A stretch of 64,000 nucleotides of DNA, taken from NCBI RefSeq assembly GCF_004016445.2, contig NZ_SADT02000001.1, positions 1,779,630 to 1,843,629 of the forward strand, written 5' to 3'. The position numbers and the translations under genes were made by a program. Source of the DNA: Mesorhizobium sp. M2E.F.Ca.ET.219.01.1.1 (lineage in GTDB: Bacteria; Pseudomonadota; Alphaproteobacteria; Rhizobiales; Rhizobiaceae). Each line of letters opens with the position of its first letter. The stretch's first letter is position 1. Shown one piece after another: positions 8,867-16,939 of this stretch. Under the pieces are notes generated by a model. It made no database searches. It was not told the origin of the DNA and saw only the letters and a list, made by a program, of their open reading frames with translations.

Positions 8867-10183
8867 TCAATCCTCCAGCGGCTCGGGCGGATTGGCGGCG
8901 CGGCCCTTGCCGAATGTATAGCCGGTCTCGACGGCTTTCCTGCCGAACTTGTCGCGCAACGCGTCCATGGCGCCTTCGGCCAGCGCGCGCTTGCGCGACT
9001 GCTGGTCGACCAGATCGGGCGGATCGGCCTTATCGTCGCCGGAGAGGTCGCTGACGCCGATGCCGAGCAGGCGGAACTTGGTGCCGTCGGCCTCGCGGCG
9101 CAACAGGTCGAGGCCGGTCTGGAAAATGCGGTCGGCCAGCCGGGTCGGATCGCCGAGCTGGCGGTTGCGGGTGCGGAGCTTGAAATCCTGCGTCTTCAGC
9201 TTCAGCACCACGGTTCGCCCCGCAATGCCGGATTTCTTCAGCCGCGCCGAGACCTTTTCCGACAGGCCGCGCAGCACCGGCACAAGGTCCGCCAGGGCTC
9301 CGATGTCGGTGTCGAAGGTGGTCTCGGCCGAGACGCTCTTGGCATCGCCGCCCGGGTCGACCGGACGATCGTCCTCGCCGCGAGAAAGTCTGTACAGCCG
9401 GTCGCCCATGACGCCATAGCGGCGCATCAGGTCGCCGCGCTCCATGCGCTGCAACTGCGCGATCATGCGGATACCGTCGCGCTCCAGCGTCGCGGCCAGC
9501 GCCTTGCCCACGCCCCAGATCATCGTCACCGGCTGCGCGGCGAGAAAGCTTTGCGCTTCCGCCTCGCCGATCACCGAAAAGCCGCGCGGCTTGCGGAAAT
9601 CCGAGGCGATCTTGGCCAGGAACTTGCAGTAGGAAAGGCCGGCCGAGACGGTGATGCCGAGTTCCTTTTCCACCGTCTGCGCGAAGCGCGCCAGCACCAG
9701 CGCCGGCGGCATCCCGTGCAGCCGCTCGGTGCCGGCGAGATCGAGAAAGGCCTCGTCGATCGACAGCGGCTCGACCTGCGGCGTCAGCGCCAGCATCAGC
9801 GCCCGCACCTGGCGGCCGACACCGACATATTTTTCCATGTTGGGCGCGATCACCACCGCTTCCGGGCAGAGTTCCAGCGCCTTGAACATCGGCATGGCTG
9901 AGCGAACGCCCTGGATGCGGGCGATGTAGCAGGCGGTGGAGACGACGCCGCGCCGGCCGCCGCCGACGATGACCGGCTTGTCCTTCAGCGCCGGATTGTC
10001 GCGCTTTTCGATCGCCGCGTAGAAGGCGTCGCAATCGATATGCGCGATCTTGAGCCGGTAGAGTTCCGTGTGCCGGACAAGGCGCGGGCTGCCGCAGCGA
10101 TCGCAGCGGCGCGTCTCCGAGCGTTGGAGCGCCAGGCAGTCACGGCAAAAACCGTGTTCGGGATTGTTGACAGGAGCCGCCAT
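8867..10183 (-). CDS. dinB: DNA polymerase IV with N-terminal zinc-finger-like module
   Basis: Y-family translesion polymerase. The palm-domain motif [14 protein letters not shown] carries the first catalytic aspartate, SIDEAFLDL carries the second acidic pair, and a helix-hairpin-helix ([14 protein letters not shown]) and little-finger domain follow. Starting at the ATG at 10183 gives 438 residues, longer than the roughly 350 of E. coli DinB. The surplus is an N-terminal module with four cysteines (GFCRDC then RRCDRCG) that looks like a zinc ribbon, and a basic C-terminal tail. A LexA-type box, GTTC-N7-GTTC, sits six bases upstream of this ATG, so SOS control is likely. The frame stays open to 10279, but those residues are not polymerase-like. 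Confidence 0.93.
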   Translation of the reverse strand: MAAPVNNPEHGFCRDCLALQRSETRRCDRCGSPRLVRHTELYRLKIAHIDCDAFYAAIEKRDNPALKDKPVIVGGGRRGVVSTACYIARIQGVRSAMPMFKALELCPEAVVIAPNMEKYVGVGRQVRALMLALTPQVEPLSIDEAFLDLAGTERLHGMPPALVLARFAQTVEKELGITVSAGLSYCKFLAKIASDFRKPRGFSVIGEAEAQSFLAAQPVTMIWGVGKALAATLERDGIRMIAQLQRMERGDLMRRYGVMGDRLYRLSRGEDDRPVDPGGDAKSVSAETTFDTDIGALADLVPVLRGLSEKVSARLKKSGIAGRTVVLKLKTQDFKLRTRNRQLGDPTRLADRIFQTGLDLLRREADGTKFRLLGIGVSDLSGDDKADPPDLVDQQSRKRALAEGAMDALRDKFGRKAVETGYTFGKGRAANPPEPLED

Positions 10184-10189
10184 CGCTGC

Positions 10190-10204
10190 GAACATAAAGA
10201 GAAC
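10190..10204 (-). promoter_or_regulatory. LexA (SOS) box of dinB
   Basis: On the minus strand this reads GTTCTCTTTATGTTC, an exact match to the alphaproteobacterial LexA direct repeat GTTC-N7-GTTC. It lies six bases in front of the preferred dinB start, so LexA would block promoter clearance or the start region itself. Confidence 0.75.
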
Positions 10205-10260
10205 AAACGCAATGGTACGACAGCGCAAGGCTGGCAACAAGCTTGGCCTGGGGAGAACGC

Positions 10261-10836
10261 ATGAGCACGACCATAGCACCGCTGACCCCCGAGCGCTGGG
10301 CCGATTTCGAGGACCTCTTCGGCAAGCAGGGCGCCTGTTACGGGTGCTGGTGCACGCATTTCCGGCTGGCGCCGGCGGAGCGCCGCGCCAGCGACAAGGA
10401 GCGCAACAAGGACCTTATCAAGGCGCGCATAGAGGCAGGTCCGCCGCCGGGACTCCTGGCGTTCGAGGACGGTAAGGCCGTCGGCTGGATGCAGGTCGGC
10501 CCGCGCGCGGACGTGCCCGAGTGGAACAATCAGGGCAGGGGCTCGGCCCCGATCGATCCGGCCGATGCAGGCGACCCGAATGTCTGGGCGATCTCCTGCT
10601 TCTTCATCCGCGTCAAGTCGAGGGGCCGCGGGGTCTCGCATCGGCTCGTTGCGGGCGGCATCGCCTTCGCCCGCGAGAACGGCGCGAGGCTGCTCGAAGC
10701 CTGCCCGATCGACCTGTCGCGCGATTCGCGCTCGATCGGGCTTTTCGTCGGCTCGTCGCGGGTGTTCGAGAAGGCCGGCTTCGAAAGGCTCGTGGAGCGC
10801 AAGCCCGGCCGGCCGCTGATGCGGCTGGTGCTTTAG
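10261..10836 (+). CDS. GNAT family N-acetyltransferase
   Basis: The 191-residue product has the GNAT layout: substrate-side strands in the N-terminal half, then [20 protein letters not shown], where RGRGV is the acetyl-CoA pyrophosphate loop (motif A), and a C-terminal FEKAGFERL strand. The cysteine-rich start ([13 protein letters not shown]) and the [12 protein letters not shown] segment mark a subgroup common in actinobacteria and rhizobia with unknown substrate. The ATG at 10261 follows GGGGAG by about five bases; the frame upstream to 10243 overlaps the dinB control region. It is divergent from dinB and may share its promoter region. Confidence 0.82.
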   Translation: MSTTIAPLTPERWADFEDLFGKQGACYGCWCTHFRLAPAERRASDKERNKDLIKARIEAGPPPGLLAFEDGKAVGWMQVGPRADVPEWNNQGRGSAPIDPADAGDPNVWAISCFFIRVKSRGRGVSHRLVAGGIAFARENGARLLEACPIDLSRDSRSIGLFVGSSRVFEKAGFERLVERKPGRPLMRLVL

Positions 10837-10935
10837 CCGGATGCGCTTTTGGCCTACAGTGGGCGTCTTGCGGCTGTAACGCTTCTTGCCTACCAGAAGC
10901 CATTGTTTCGTCTTCCGACAGCACGGAGAACCGAC

Positions 10936-12516
10936 GTGAAGCGTATTTTGCCACTCGCCTTTGCCCTCGCGCTCAGCGCGCCCGCTTTTGCCCAGACCGT
11001 GGACAGCCAGGGCGCCAAGCAGCTTTCCGACGATCTGGCGCGCTATTTCGGCAAGCAGGCGTTCGACAAGGGCGTGCTCAAGGTTTCGGTGGAGGGCGAC
11101 GCCTACAAGATCGCTCTCGACATCAAAGCGCTCGTCAATGCGGTGCCGGAGCAGAAGTTCCTGAAATTCGACATGGCGCCCTACGCGCTGATGGTGAAGC
11201 CGCGCAGCGATGGATCATGGGACGTCTCGTCGAATTTCTCGCAGGGCGCGTCGTTCGAGTTCGATGGGCCGGAAGGCCGCCAGAGCATGGAATTCACGAT
11301 CAAGGACGGCAAGCTGACCAGCGTCTACGATCCGGCCCTTGCGGCCTTCACCAATGCAACCAGCTCGTTGGCCGGGATGACCATGACGTCCCGGGACGCC
11401 AAGCAGCAGGCCGAGGCCTCGACCGGCGCCGGCACCGCCACCGTTGTCGCGACCAAATCCGCCAATGGCGGCGTCGACTTCACGGCGACCCAAAAAGTCT
11501 CGGACTTCGTCGAGACCATCAAGGTCAACGATCCCGACAGCGGCATGAATTTTCCGCTCACCTTGAAAACGCCGGAACTTTCCGTCGACGCAACCGGCAA
11601 GGGCGTGCGGACGAAGCCGCTGCTCGACCTGCTCGCCTTTGCCGTGGCGAATGAGGACGAAGCCAAGCTCAAGGCGAACCCGGCAGAGCTCAAATCGCTG
11701 ATGCTGGCGGCGCTGCCGATCTGGCAAAGGGTCGACGGCAATTACGGCTTCAAGGATTTCATCGTGGAAAGCCCTGTCGGCGAATTCGGGGCGAAGCAAT
11801 TCAGCACCGCATTCGGCATGGATGGCGTTTCCCAGAACGGCAAGGTCGATTACACGATCAAGGCAACCGGGCTAACGATCCCGCATCAGACCCTGCCTGA
11901 ATGGACCACGCCATTGCTGCCGACCGACATCGACCTGAACTTCGGCGGCGCCAATATCGATCTCGATACGATGGCGAGGAAGACGATCGAAGCCTTTGAT
12001 CTCAATAAGGAACCACCGCTCTCGGACGAATTCGGCAAGGCTCTGGTCGCGGATTTCAAGGCCAAGAATCCCAAGGTCGTCATCGGGCACAGCACTGTGA
12101 AGAACGGCGACATCGAGGTCGCGCTGGAAGGCGAGATGACGTTTCCCGGCGAGAAACCGGATGCGACCGTGACCATCGACGTTGCCGGCTATGACAAGAT
12201 CGTCGATGCGCTCAAGGAAGGCGCCAAGAGCGACGAGCAGATGGCGCAGGCCTTCCCGTTCGCGTTGGCCGTCAAGGGCTTCGGCAAGACGTTGCCGGAC
12301 GGCCGGCTGGAGTGGGTGATCAACACCAAGGCCGATGGGTCCGTCGCCGTCAACGGCGCCATGCTGAAGGGGCCGGACGAGGTCCAGGACAACAGCGCGG
12401 GACAGGACGACAATTCGAGCGGCGATGATGGCGCGAACGGAACCGATGGTTCAACCGGAGGCGACGATTCGGACGGCGGCGACAACGGCGGGGCGGGCGC
12501 GAAGCTGCAGCCCTGA
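10936..12516 (+). CDS. large secreted periplasmic protein (DUF2125-like), acidic low-complexity tail
   Basis: Starting at a GTG with GGAG eight bases upstream, the 526-residue protein opens with a signal peptide (KRILPLAFALALSAPAFA, cut before QTVDS). The mature body, to about residue 480, is rich in repeating beta-strand patterns, with lipid-binding-like character as in DUF2125 proteins; that family call is tentative. The last 40 residues are a low-complexity run of Asp, Gly, Asn and Ser. The open frame extends to 10849, but that part lacks coding character. A palindromic repeat with a CCCGAAA stem follows the stop and could act as its terminator. Confidence 0.75.
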   Translation: MKRILPLAFALALSAPAFAQTVDSQGAKQLSDDLARYFGKQAFDKGVLKVSVEGDAYKIALDIKALVNAVPEQKFLKFDMAPYALMVKPRSDGSWDVSSNFSQGASFEFDGPEGRQSMEFTIKDGKLTSVYDPALAAFTNATSSLAGMTMTSRDAKQQAEASTGAGTATVVATKSANGGVDFTATQKVSDFVETIKVNDPDSGMNFPLTLKTPELSVDATGKGVRTKPLLDLLAFAVANEDEAKLKANPAELKSLMLAALPIWQRVDGNYGFKDFIVESPVGEFGAKQFSTAFGMDGVSQNGKVDYTIKATGLTIPHQTLPEWTTPLLPTDIDLNFGGANIDLDTMARKTIEAFDLNKEPPLSDEFGKALVADFKAKNPKVVIGHSTVKNGDIEVALEGEMTFPGEKPDATVTIDVAGYDKIVDALKEGAKSDEQMAQAFPFALAVKGFGKTLPDGRLEWVINTKADGSVAVNGAMLKGPDEVQDNSAGQDDNSSGDDGANGTDGSTGGDDSDGGDNGGAGAKLQP

Positions 12517-12539
12517 GCATCAGGTCTCAGATTTCAAAG

Positions 12540-12579
12540 ATGTTTTATCCCGAAATCGGTTCTCGTTTTCGGGACATGT
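12540..12579. repeat. rhizobial-type intergenic palindrome (CCCGAAA/TTTCGGG)
   Basis: Arms CCCGAAA (12549-12555) and TTTCGGG (12567-12573) flank an asymmetric loop with GGTTCTCG, bounded by ATGT at both ends. It resembles the palindromes at 50787-50835 and 55973-56011. It lies just after the secreted-protein gene and before the convergent HAD gene, so it may double as a transcription stop. Confidence 0.6.
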
Positions 12580-12582
12580 GCC

Positions 12583-13231
12583 CTAAAGCCCAAGCGCGAC
12601 AGCGATCTTGGGCGCGGCCTCGCGCCAATCCTCGACCGAGACGATGTCCTCCGGCGTCGGCGGCAGGAAGGCACGCAACGAGTTGTCGGCCATCAGATGG
12701 AAGAGGTGGGCGTCGGCCACGGAATTGCGCGCCGAGACCAGGTTGGAGGGCTGGTCGTCGACAAAGGCGACCGGCCGACCCTTGAGGCCCCGCAGTTTCG
12801 CGATCGCCGGTCCCTTGGCCATCTCCGTCGTCAGCAGCGGGTAGTCGAGCCCCAGCGCGTCGAGATGGGCGCGGCGCACGGCGCGATGCTTGTGCGGCAT
12901 CGCGGTCAGCAGGACGATCTCTGCGCCTTGTCCAAGCATCGCTAAGGCGTCCGCCGCGCCCTCGGCGATGCTTTGCCAATCCGCCTGGGTGTCGAAGAAT
13001 TCGCCCAGCAGCGCCGTCACTTCCGGCTGTCAGTCGGCCGGTCGCCGTTTCGGCGATGTTGCCGGTGAGGCGGAAGGAAGTCAGCGTCAGCCCGAAGCCG
13101 CGCGTCCTGAGGAAATGCGGAAAGGGCCGGACGAATTCGAGCACGACATCGTCGACATCGAGCACCAGCAGCGGCCGGTCGTCGGCGGCAAGCTCTTCGA
13201 TCTGCCGCGCCGTCTCGGGATCGTCGCTCAT
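12583..13231 (-). pseudogene. HAD-superfamily phosphatase, interrupted by a +1 frameshift
   Basis: The N-terminal part, from the ATG at 13231, carries HAD motif I in LVLDVDDVVLEF. About 65 codons later the frame changes: the second half (13020 down to 12583) contains motif II (VLLTAMPHK), the lysine of motif III (EMAKGPAIAK) and motif IV (VAFVDDQPSN). Removing one base near 13028-13030 joins the halves into a continuous reading GRL-TPEVTALLGEFF and a protein of about 215 residues. All catalytic motifs survive, so the break is recent or a sequencing error; re-initiation at the GTG at 13020 could also give a partial protein. The ATG overlaps the stop of the DUF3572 gene (ATGA), so both form one operon. 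Confidence 0.75.
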
Positions 13232-13530
13232 GTCGAACGCTCATGATCGTCGTTGCCGAGCGGAAGCGCGCGCAATGCCTTGCCGACAGCGGCCGGCGGC
13301 GTGCCGGTCTCCTCGGCGAAGCGCAGCAGCGTGGGCTCGTGGGCCAGGATGAATTGCAGGACGCCGGCAAGGAAGCCGGGCTCCGCGGCGGCCTTGCGGA
13401 CCGAGTTGGCCTCGATGCCGGTGATCGCCAGGAAGCGGGGCAGAAGTTCGGGATCTGCGGCGACGAAGCCCAGCGCCTTGACGGCAATGGTTTCCGCTTC
13501 CTCGCGCATTGACGCTGCGTTCGCCATCAT
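13228..13530 (-). CDS. DUF3572 family protein
   Basis: A 100-residue, mostly helical cytoplasmic protein. The pattern AVKALGFVAADPELLPRFLA followed by a conserved GxLxFILAHEPTLL segment identifies the DUF3572 family of alphaproteobacteria; the function is unknown. It typically lies beside divK and pleD, as here, where it is divergent from divK. Its stop overlaps the start of the HAD gene by four bases (ATGA), so the two are co-translated. A second ATG directly after the first could serve as the start. Confidence 0.82.
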   Translation of the reverse strand: MMANAASMREEAETIAVKALGFVAADPELLPRFLAITGIEANSVRKAAAEPGFLAGVLQFILAHEPTLLRFAEETGTPPAAVGKALRALPLGNDDHERST

Positions 13531-13765
13531 TACCTTTGGAATGGTGGATTTTTGAGTCTCCTACCGCAGTAACGGCAAGCGTCGCTTGCGGCAAGCCTCC
13601 GCTCTTTCCCGTACAGCGTCCGAAGGTGGAATTGATGCAGCTTTCCAACCTCCGGTTTCCGTTTCGTCAATTATATTGGGCTAGGGTGGAACAGGGTTGG
13701 GTGCGGTCCGAAGGGGACGCATTACGACGGTCTTCGGCTTCGAGGGCGGTCGGGACGGGAAATTG

Positions 13766-14137
13766 ATGGCTAAGAAGGTCATGATCGTCGAGGATAACGA
13801 GCTCAACATGAAGCTCTTTCGGGACCTCATCGAAGCCAGCGGTTACGAAACGGTCCGCACGCGCAATGGGCTGGAGGCGCTGGATCTGGCGCGCCAGCAC
13901 CGGCCGGACCTCATCCTGATGGACATCCAGCTGCCCGAAGTCTCCGGCCTGGAAGTGACCAAATGGCTGAAGGAAGACGACGAATTGCATTCGATCCCCG
14001 TCATCGCCGTCACCGCCTTCGCCATGAAGGGCGATGAGGAGCGCATCCGCCAGGGTGGCTGCGAGGCCTATATCTCCAAGCCAATCTCGGTGCCGCGCTT
14101 CATCGAGACGATCAAATCCTATCTGGGCGATGCCTGA
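13766..14137 (+). CDS. divK: single-domain response regulator DivK
   Basis: The 123-residue protein is one CheY-like receiver domain and nothing else. The acidic pair ED is in [12 protein letters not shown] near residue 9, the phospho-acceptor aspartate is in [13 protein letters not shown] near residue 53, the Thr is in [12 protein letters not shown] and the Lys in YISKPI. Length, sequence and the downstream pleD gene identify DivK, the essential cell-cycle regulator that works with the kinases PleC and DivJ. The ATG at 13766 follows GGACGGGA; upstream in-frame codons are not receiver-like. The gap to pleD is 33 bases, so the pair is probably one operon. Confidence 0.95.
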   Translation: MAKKVMIVEDNELNMKLFRDLIEASGYETVRTRNGLEALDLARQHRPDLILMDIQLPEVSGLEVTKWLKEDDELHSIPVIAVTAFAMKGDEERIRQGGCEAYISKPISVPRFIETIKSYLGDA

Positions 14138-14170
14138 TGCCCGTGACCAGCAGAACCGGAGCCTTTTGAG

Positions 14171-15544
14171 ATGACCGCGCGGATCCTCGTCGTCGACGAT
14201 ATCCCCGCCAATGTGCGGCTGCTGGAGGTTCGGCTGCTTGCCGAGTATTTCGAGGTGCTGACAGCCAATAACGGGCCGGATGCGATCGAGACCTGCGAGA
14301 ATGGCAAGGTGGACGTCGTGCTGCTCGACGTGATGATGCCGGGCATGGACGGGTTCGAAGTCTGCAAGCGCCTGAAGGGCGATCCGGCGACCTCCCATAT
14401 ACCGGTGGTCATGATCACCGCGCTCGATCAGGTCTCGGACCGGGTGCGCGGCCTCGAGGCCGGCGCGGACGATTTCCTGACCAAGCCGGTCAACGACCTG
14501 CAGCTGATGACGCGCGTGAAGAGCCTTGTCAGGCTGAAGTCGCTGACCGACGAGCTCAGGCTGCGCGCCTCGACCACGCGCAATATCGGCATCGAGGAAC
14601 TTCTGAGCCGCGATTTCGCGACCGACGACGTCAAGCCGAAGGTGCTTCTCATCGACGAGCGGAGATCCTCGGTCGAACGCATCCAGAAGATGCTGCGCCA
14701 CAGCGCGGAACTCGATGTGGCGACCGATCCGAACGCAGGGTTTTTCCAGGCGGCCGAGACACCGTATGAGTGCGTGCTGATTTCGACCGCCTTCTCCGGT
14801 TTCGATGCGCTGAGGCTCTGCTCGCAGCTGCGTTCTCTCGACCGCACCCGCTTCCTGCCGATCATGCTGCTCGCCGACGAGGGCGAGGAGGGCCGCATCC
14901 TGCGCGGGCTGGAGCTCGGCATCAATGATTACCTCATCCGGCCGATCGACCAGCACGAGCTGACGGCACGGCTGCGCACGCAGGTGCGGCGCAAGCGCTA
15001 CAACGATCAATTGCGCGCCAGCGTCGCCCAGACCATCGAGATGGCGGTGATCGACGGACTGACCGGGCTTCACAACCGGCGCTATCTCGACAGCCACCTG
15101 CAGACGCTGTTTGATCGCGCCGCGGCGCGGCGGCGGCCGCTGTCGGTGATGATCACCGACCTCGACCGCTTCAAGTCGATCAACGACACGTACGGCCATG
15201 ACGGCGGCGACGATGTGCTGCGCGAATTCGCCAGGCGGTTGCGCAAGAATGTGCGCGGCATCGATTTGGCCTGTCGCTTCGGCGGCGAGGAGTTCGTCGT
15301 GGTCATGCCGGATACCGACGGCGCGATCGCCGAGAAGGTGGCCGAGCGCATCCGCGCCGAGATCGCGCAGGCGCCTTTTGCCATCGGGAGCGACGGCAAG
15401 ACGATCGAGGTGACGGTCAGCGTCGGCGTATCCTCGCTTCTGAAGGGAACCGACAGCGTCGCGGCGCTGATGAAGCGCGCCGATCTTGCGCTTTATGAAG
15501 CCAAAAGCGGCGGCCGCAACCGGGTGGTCGCCAAGGCGGCCTAA
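14171..15544 (+). CDS. pleD: response regulator / diguanylate cyclase PleD
   Basis: A 457-residue protein made of two receiver domains and a GGDEF domain. The first receiver is complete (DD at residues 9-10, phospho-acceptor D53 in LLDVMMPGMDG, Lys in FLTKPV). The second, about residues 155-270, lacks the phospho-acceptor (CVLISTAFSGFD) and is probably an adaptor for dimerisation. The catalytic GGEEF loop is intact, and RGID five residues before it is the RxxD inhibitory site for product feedback. It makes cyclic di-GMP to drive polar development. It directly follows divK. Confidence 0.95.
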   Translation: MTARILVVDDIPANVRLLEVRLLAEYFEVLTANNGPDAIETCENGKVDVVLLDVMMPGMDGFEVCKRLKGDPATSHIPVVMITALDQVSDRVRGLEAGADDFLTKPVNDLQLMTRVKSLVRLKSLTDELRLRASTTRNIGIEELLSRDFATDDVKPKVLLIDERRSSVERIQKMLRHSAELDVATDPNAGFFQAAETPYECVLISTAFSGFDALRLCSQLRSLDRTRFLPIMLLADEGEEGRILRGLELGINDYLIRPIDQHELTARLRTQVRRKRYNDQLRASVAQTIEMAVIDGLTGLHNRRYLDSHLQTLFDRAAARRRPLSVMITDLDRFKSINDTYGHDGGDDVLREFARRLRKNVRGIDLACRFGGEEFVVVMPDTDGAIAEKVAERIRAEIAQAPFAIGSDGKTIEVTVSVGVSSLLKGTDSVAALMKRADLALYEAKSGGRNRVVAKAA

Positions 15545-15660
15545 GGCGCCCTCGCAATCTTCCAGACCCGCTGTTTATGCTCTAGATTTAGATTTTGCGC
15601 ATGTTCGCGCTTCGGCGGCATGCCTGCAAAGGGCGCCGATTAGCGACTGTCCCCACAGGG

Positions 15661-15870
15661 TTACGAATTTACCTTAACCCGAGCGATTCGCGAGCGGTGG
15701 TTAAGAAATGGTTGATTTTTATAAGGTCTTGCGCAAATCTGCGGCGCATAGACAGATGATGAGGCCGGCACGAGGGTAGACAAGCCGGCCCGATCCGAAA
15801 AATACCCCATGATGCTCAGGTCCGCCGCATCTCCTGGGTCCGTGGGGTCGGCCGGCCGGCGCTGGCACAT
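15661..15870 (-). CDS. possible small protein, unknown
   Basis: A 69-codon frame starting at an ATG with a strong ribosome site (GAGGAGG, five bases upstream). The product is Pro- and Asp-rich at the N terminus (RRPADPTDPGDAAD) and basic at the C terminus, with no signal peptide or membrane helix and no family I recognise. It lies alone between pleD and rpmG, converging on pleD and downstream of the rpmG terminator. The ribosome site is the main support; coding character is otherwise modest. Confidence 0.4.
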   Translation of the reverse strand: MCQRRPADPTDPGDAADLSIMGYFSDRAGLSTLVPASSSVYAPQICARPYKNQPFLNHRSRIARVKVNS

Positions 15871-15970
15871 AGTGGCCTCCTCGTACCGCTGCCAAACGCC
15901 GACCGGCCCCCTTTTTCCTACAAAGCCGCCGACTGACCTTGCGCTGACAGCCGCGCGGCTCTGCGTCGCG

Positions 15971-16014
15971 GTCTTTCTTCCTGTCGGAAAACCGTGCTTC
16001 CTGAAAATTGCTCC
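15971..16014. repeat. degenerate intergenic palindrome (GCAATTCC family)
   Basis: Core TGTCGGAAAACCG followed by TTCCTGAAAATTGCTCC matches the family at 59-61 kb, with a decayed left arm. It abuts the rpmG terminator. Confidence 0.5.
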
Positions 16015-16046
16015 AAAACAAAAACGCCGCCCCGAGGGCGGCGTTT
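16015..16046 (-). terminator. Rho-independent terminator of rpmG
   Basis: On the minus strand an 11-base-pair stem (AAACGCCGCCC paired across a three-base loop) is followed by TTTTGTTTT. It begins about 20 bases after the rpmG stop. Confidence 0.85.
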
Positions 16047-16067
16047 CGATTTCTCGGGGTAACCAGA

Positions 16068-16235
16068 TTACTTGATCTTGGTTTCCTTGAACTCGACGTG
16101 CTTCTTGGCGATCGGGTCGTACTTGCGGAACGAGAGCTTGTCCGTCTTGGTACGGCTGTTCTTGCTGGTCACGTAGAAGAACCCGGTGTCGGCGGTCGAC
16201 AGAAGCTTGATCTTGATGTTTGCGGCTTTGGCCAT
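16068..16235 (-). CDS. rpmG: 50S ribosomal protein L33
   Basis: A 55-residue basic protein that starts [18 protein letters not shown] and ends FKETKIK, the standard bacterial L33 sequence. It has the [20 protein letters not shown] order of residues and lacks the four zinc cysteines, so it is the zinc-free form. It is a component of the 50S subunit near the E site. A CTTGAC-N17-TATGTG promoter lies about 80 bases upstream and a strong terminator follows, so it is a single-gene transcript. Confidence 0.96.
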   Translation of the reverse strand: MAKAANIKIKLLSTADTGFFYVTSKNSRTKTDKLSFRKYDPIAKKHVEFKETKIK

Positions 16236-16315
16236 GATGTTCGTCCGTTAATGTTCGTGGAGTTTTGGCCGCTGGAGCACGGGGAAAACACCCGGACGCG
16301 GGAAACTTGGCGCGA

Positions 16316-16344
16316 CACATAAAGAACGCGCCCGGAAAGTCAAG
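16316..16344 (-). promoter_or_regulatory. predicted sigma-70 promoter of rpmG
   Basis: On the minus strand CTTGAC (16339-16344) and TATGTG (16316-16321) are 17 bases apart, matching the rhizobial housekeeping consensus at the -35 box and fairly at the -10 box. Confidence 0.6.
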
Positions 16345-16390
16345 CCCGGGCGCCGTCCTTGCCTCATTCCAGGTCGCCGATCTGACGGCT

Positions 16391-16849
16391 TCAAGCATTC
16401 TCCCTGATCGGCTGACCCGCCTTTTTCCAGTCGCCCGTGGTGTTCCACCAGCGATTCGGATTGGCGCGATCGTCAAGGCCCTTGGAGCGGCTGGCGAGCA
16501 GCGGCTGAATGCGGATGACGGGCTCCTGGTAGGAATGGGCCTGGAATATCGCCTCGACGACACGGGCGGCGAGCGCCTGGTCGTCGGCAATCTCGAACGA
16601 CACTTCGACGGTGCCGGGTCGCCGGCGCAGTTCGCTCTCGGCACCGGCGGCGGCGCCCTCGAGCGGCCGGTAGCGCTCGATGCCTTGCGCCGACTGATAG
16701 GCATTGCTGTCGTATTTGCCCATGCGCAGTGACGTGATCGCCACCACGGCCTCCATGATGCGCTCGACATCGGCGGCCGGCGCCTGAAATGTGACGAGCA
16801 GAAGCAGTTCCATCCTGAGGGATTTGGTTTCAAAGCCGCTGTCGATCAT
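16391..16849 (-). CDS. YqfO/NIF3-associated PII-like domain protein
   Basis: The 152-residue product has the ferredoxin-like PII/CutA fold pattern: LLLVTFQAPAADVERIMEAV, then the GKYDSNAYQSAQGIERYRPLEGA loop region around residues 45-65, then TVEVSFEIAD and FQAHSYQEPVIRIQPL. These match the domain inserted in NIF3/YqfO proteins and found alone in many proteobacteria. The biochemical function is not established. The ATG at 16849 has GGAGAA seven bases upstream; the longer frame to 16903 adds an unlikely leader. It follows the MFS gene by 90 bases. Confidence 0.7.
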   Translation of the reverse strand: MIDSGFETKSLRMELLLLVTFQAPAADVERIMEAVVAITSLRMGKYDSNAYQSAQGIERYRPLEGAAAGAESELRRRPGTVEVSFEIADDQALAARVVEAIFQAHSYQEPVIRIQPLLASRSKGLDDRANPNRWWNTTGDWKKAGQPIRENA

Positions 16850-16939
16850 CGCAATTCTCCTGCCTGGCGTCGGAGGCAGGTATAGCAGGGGTGCTGCTGA
16901 CACGGTGATGTCAGGATGCTCGACGTTCAGGACATTCGC

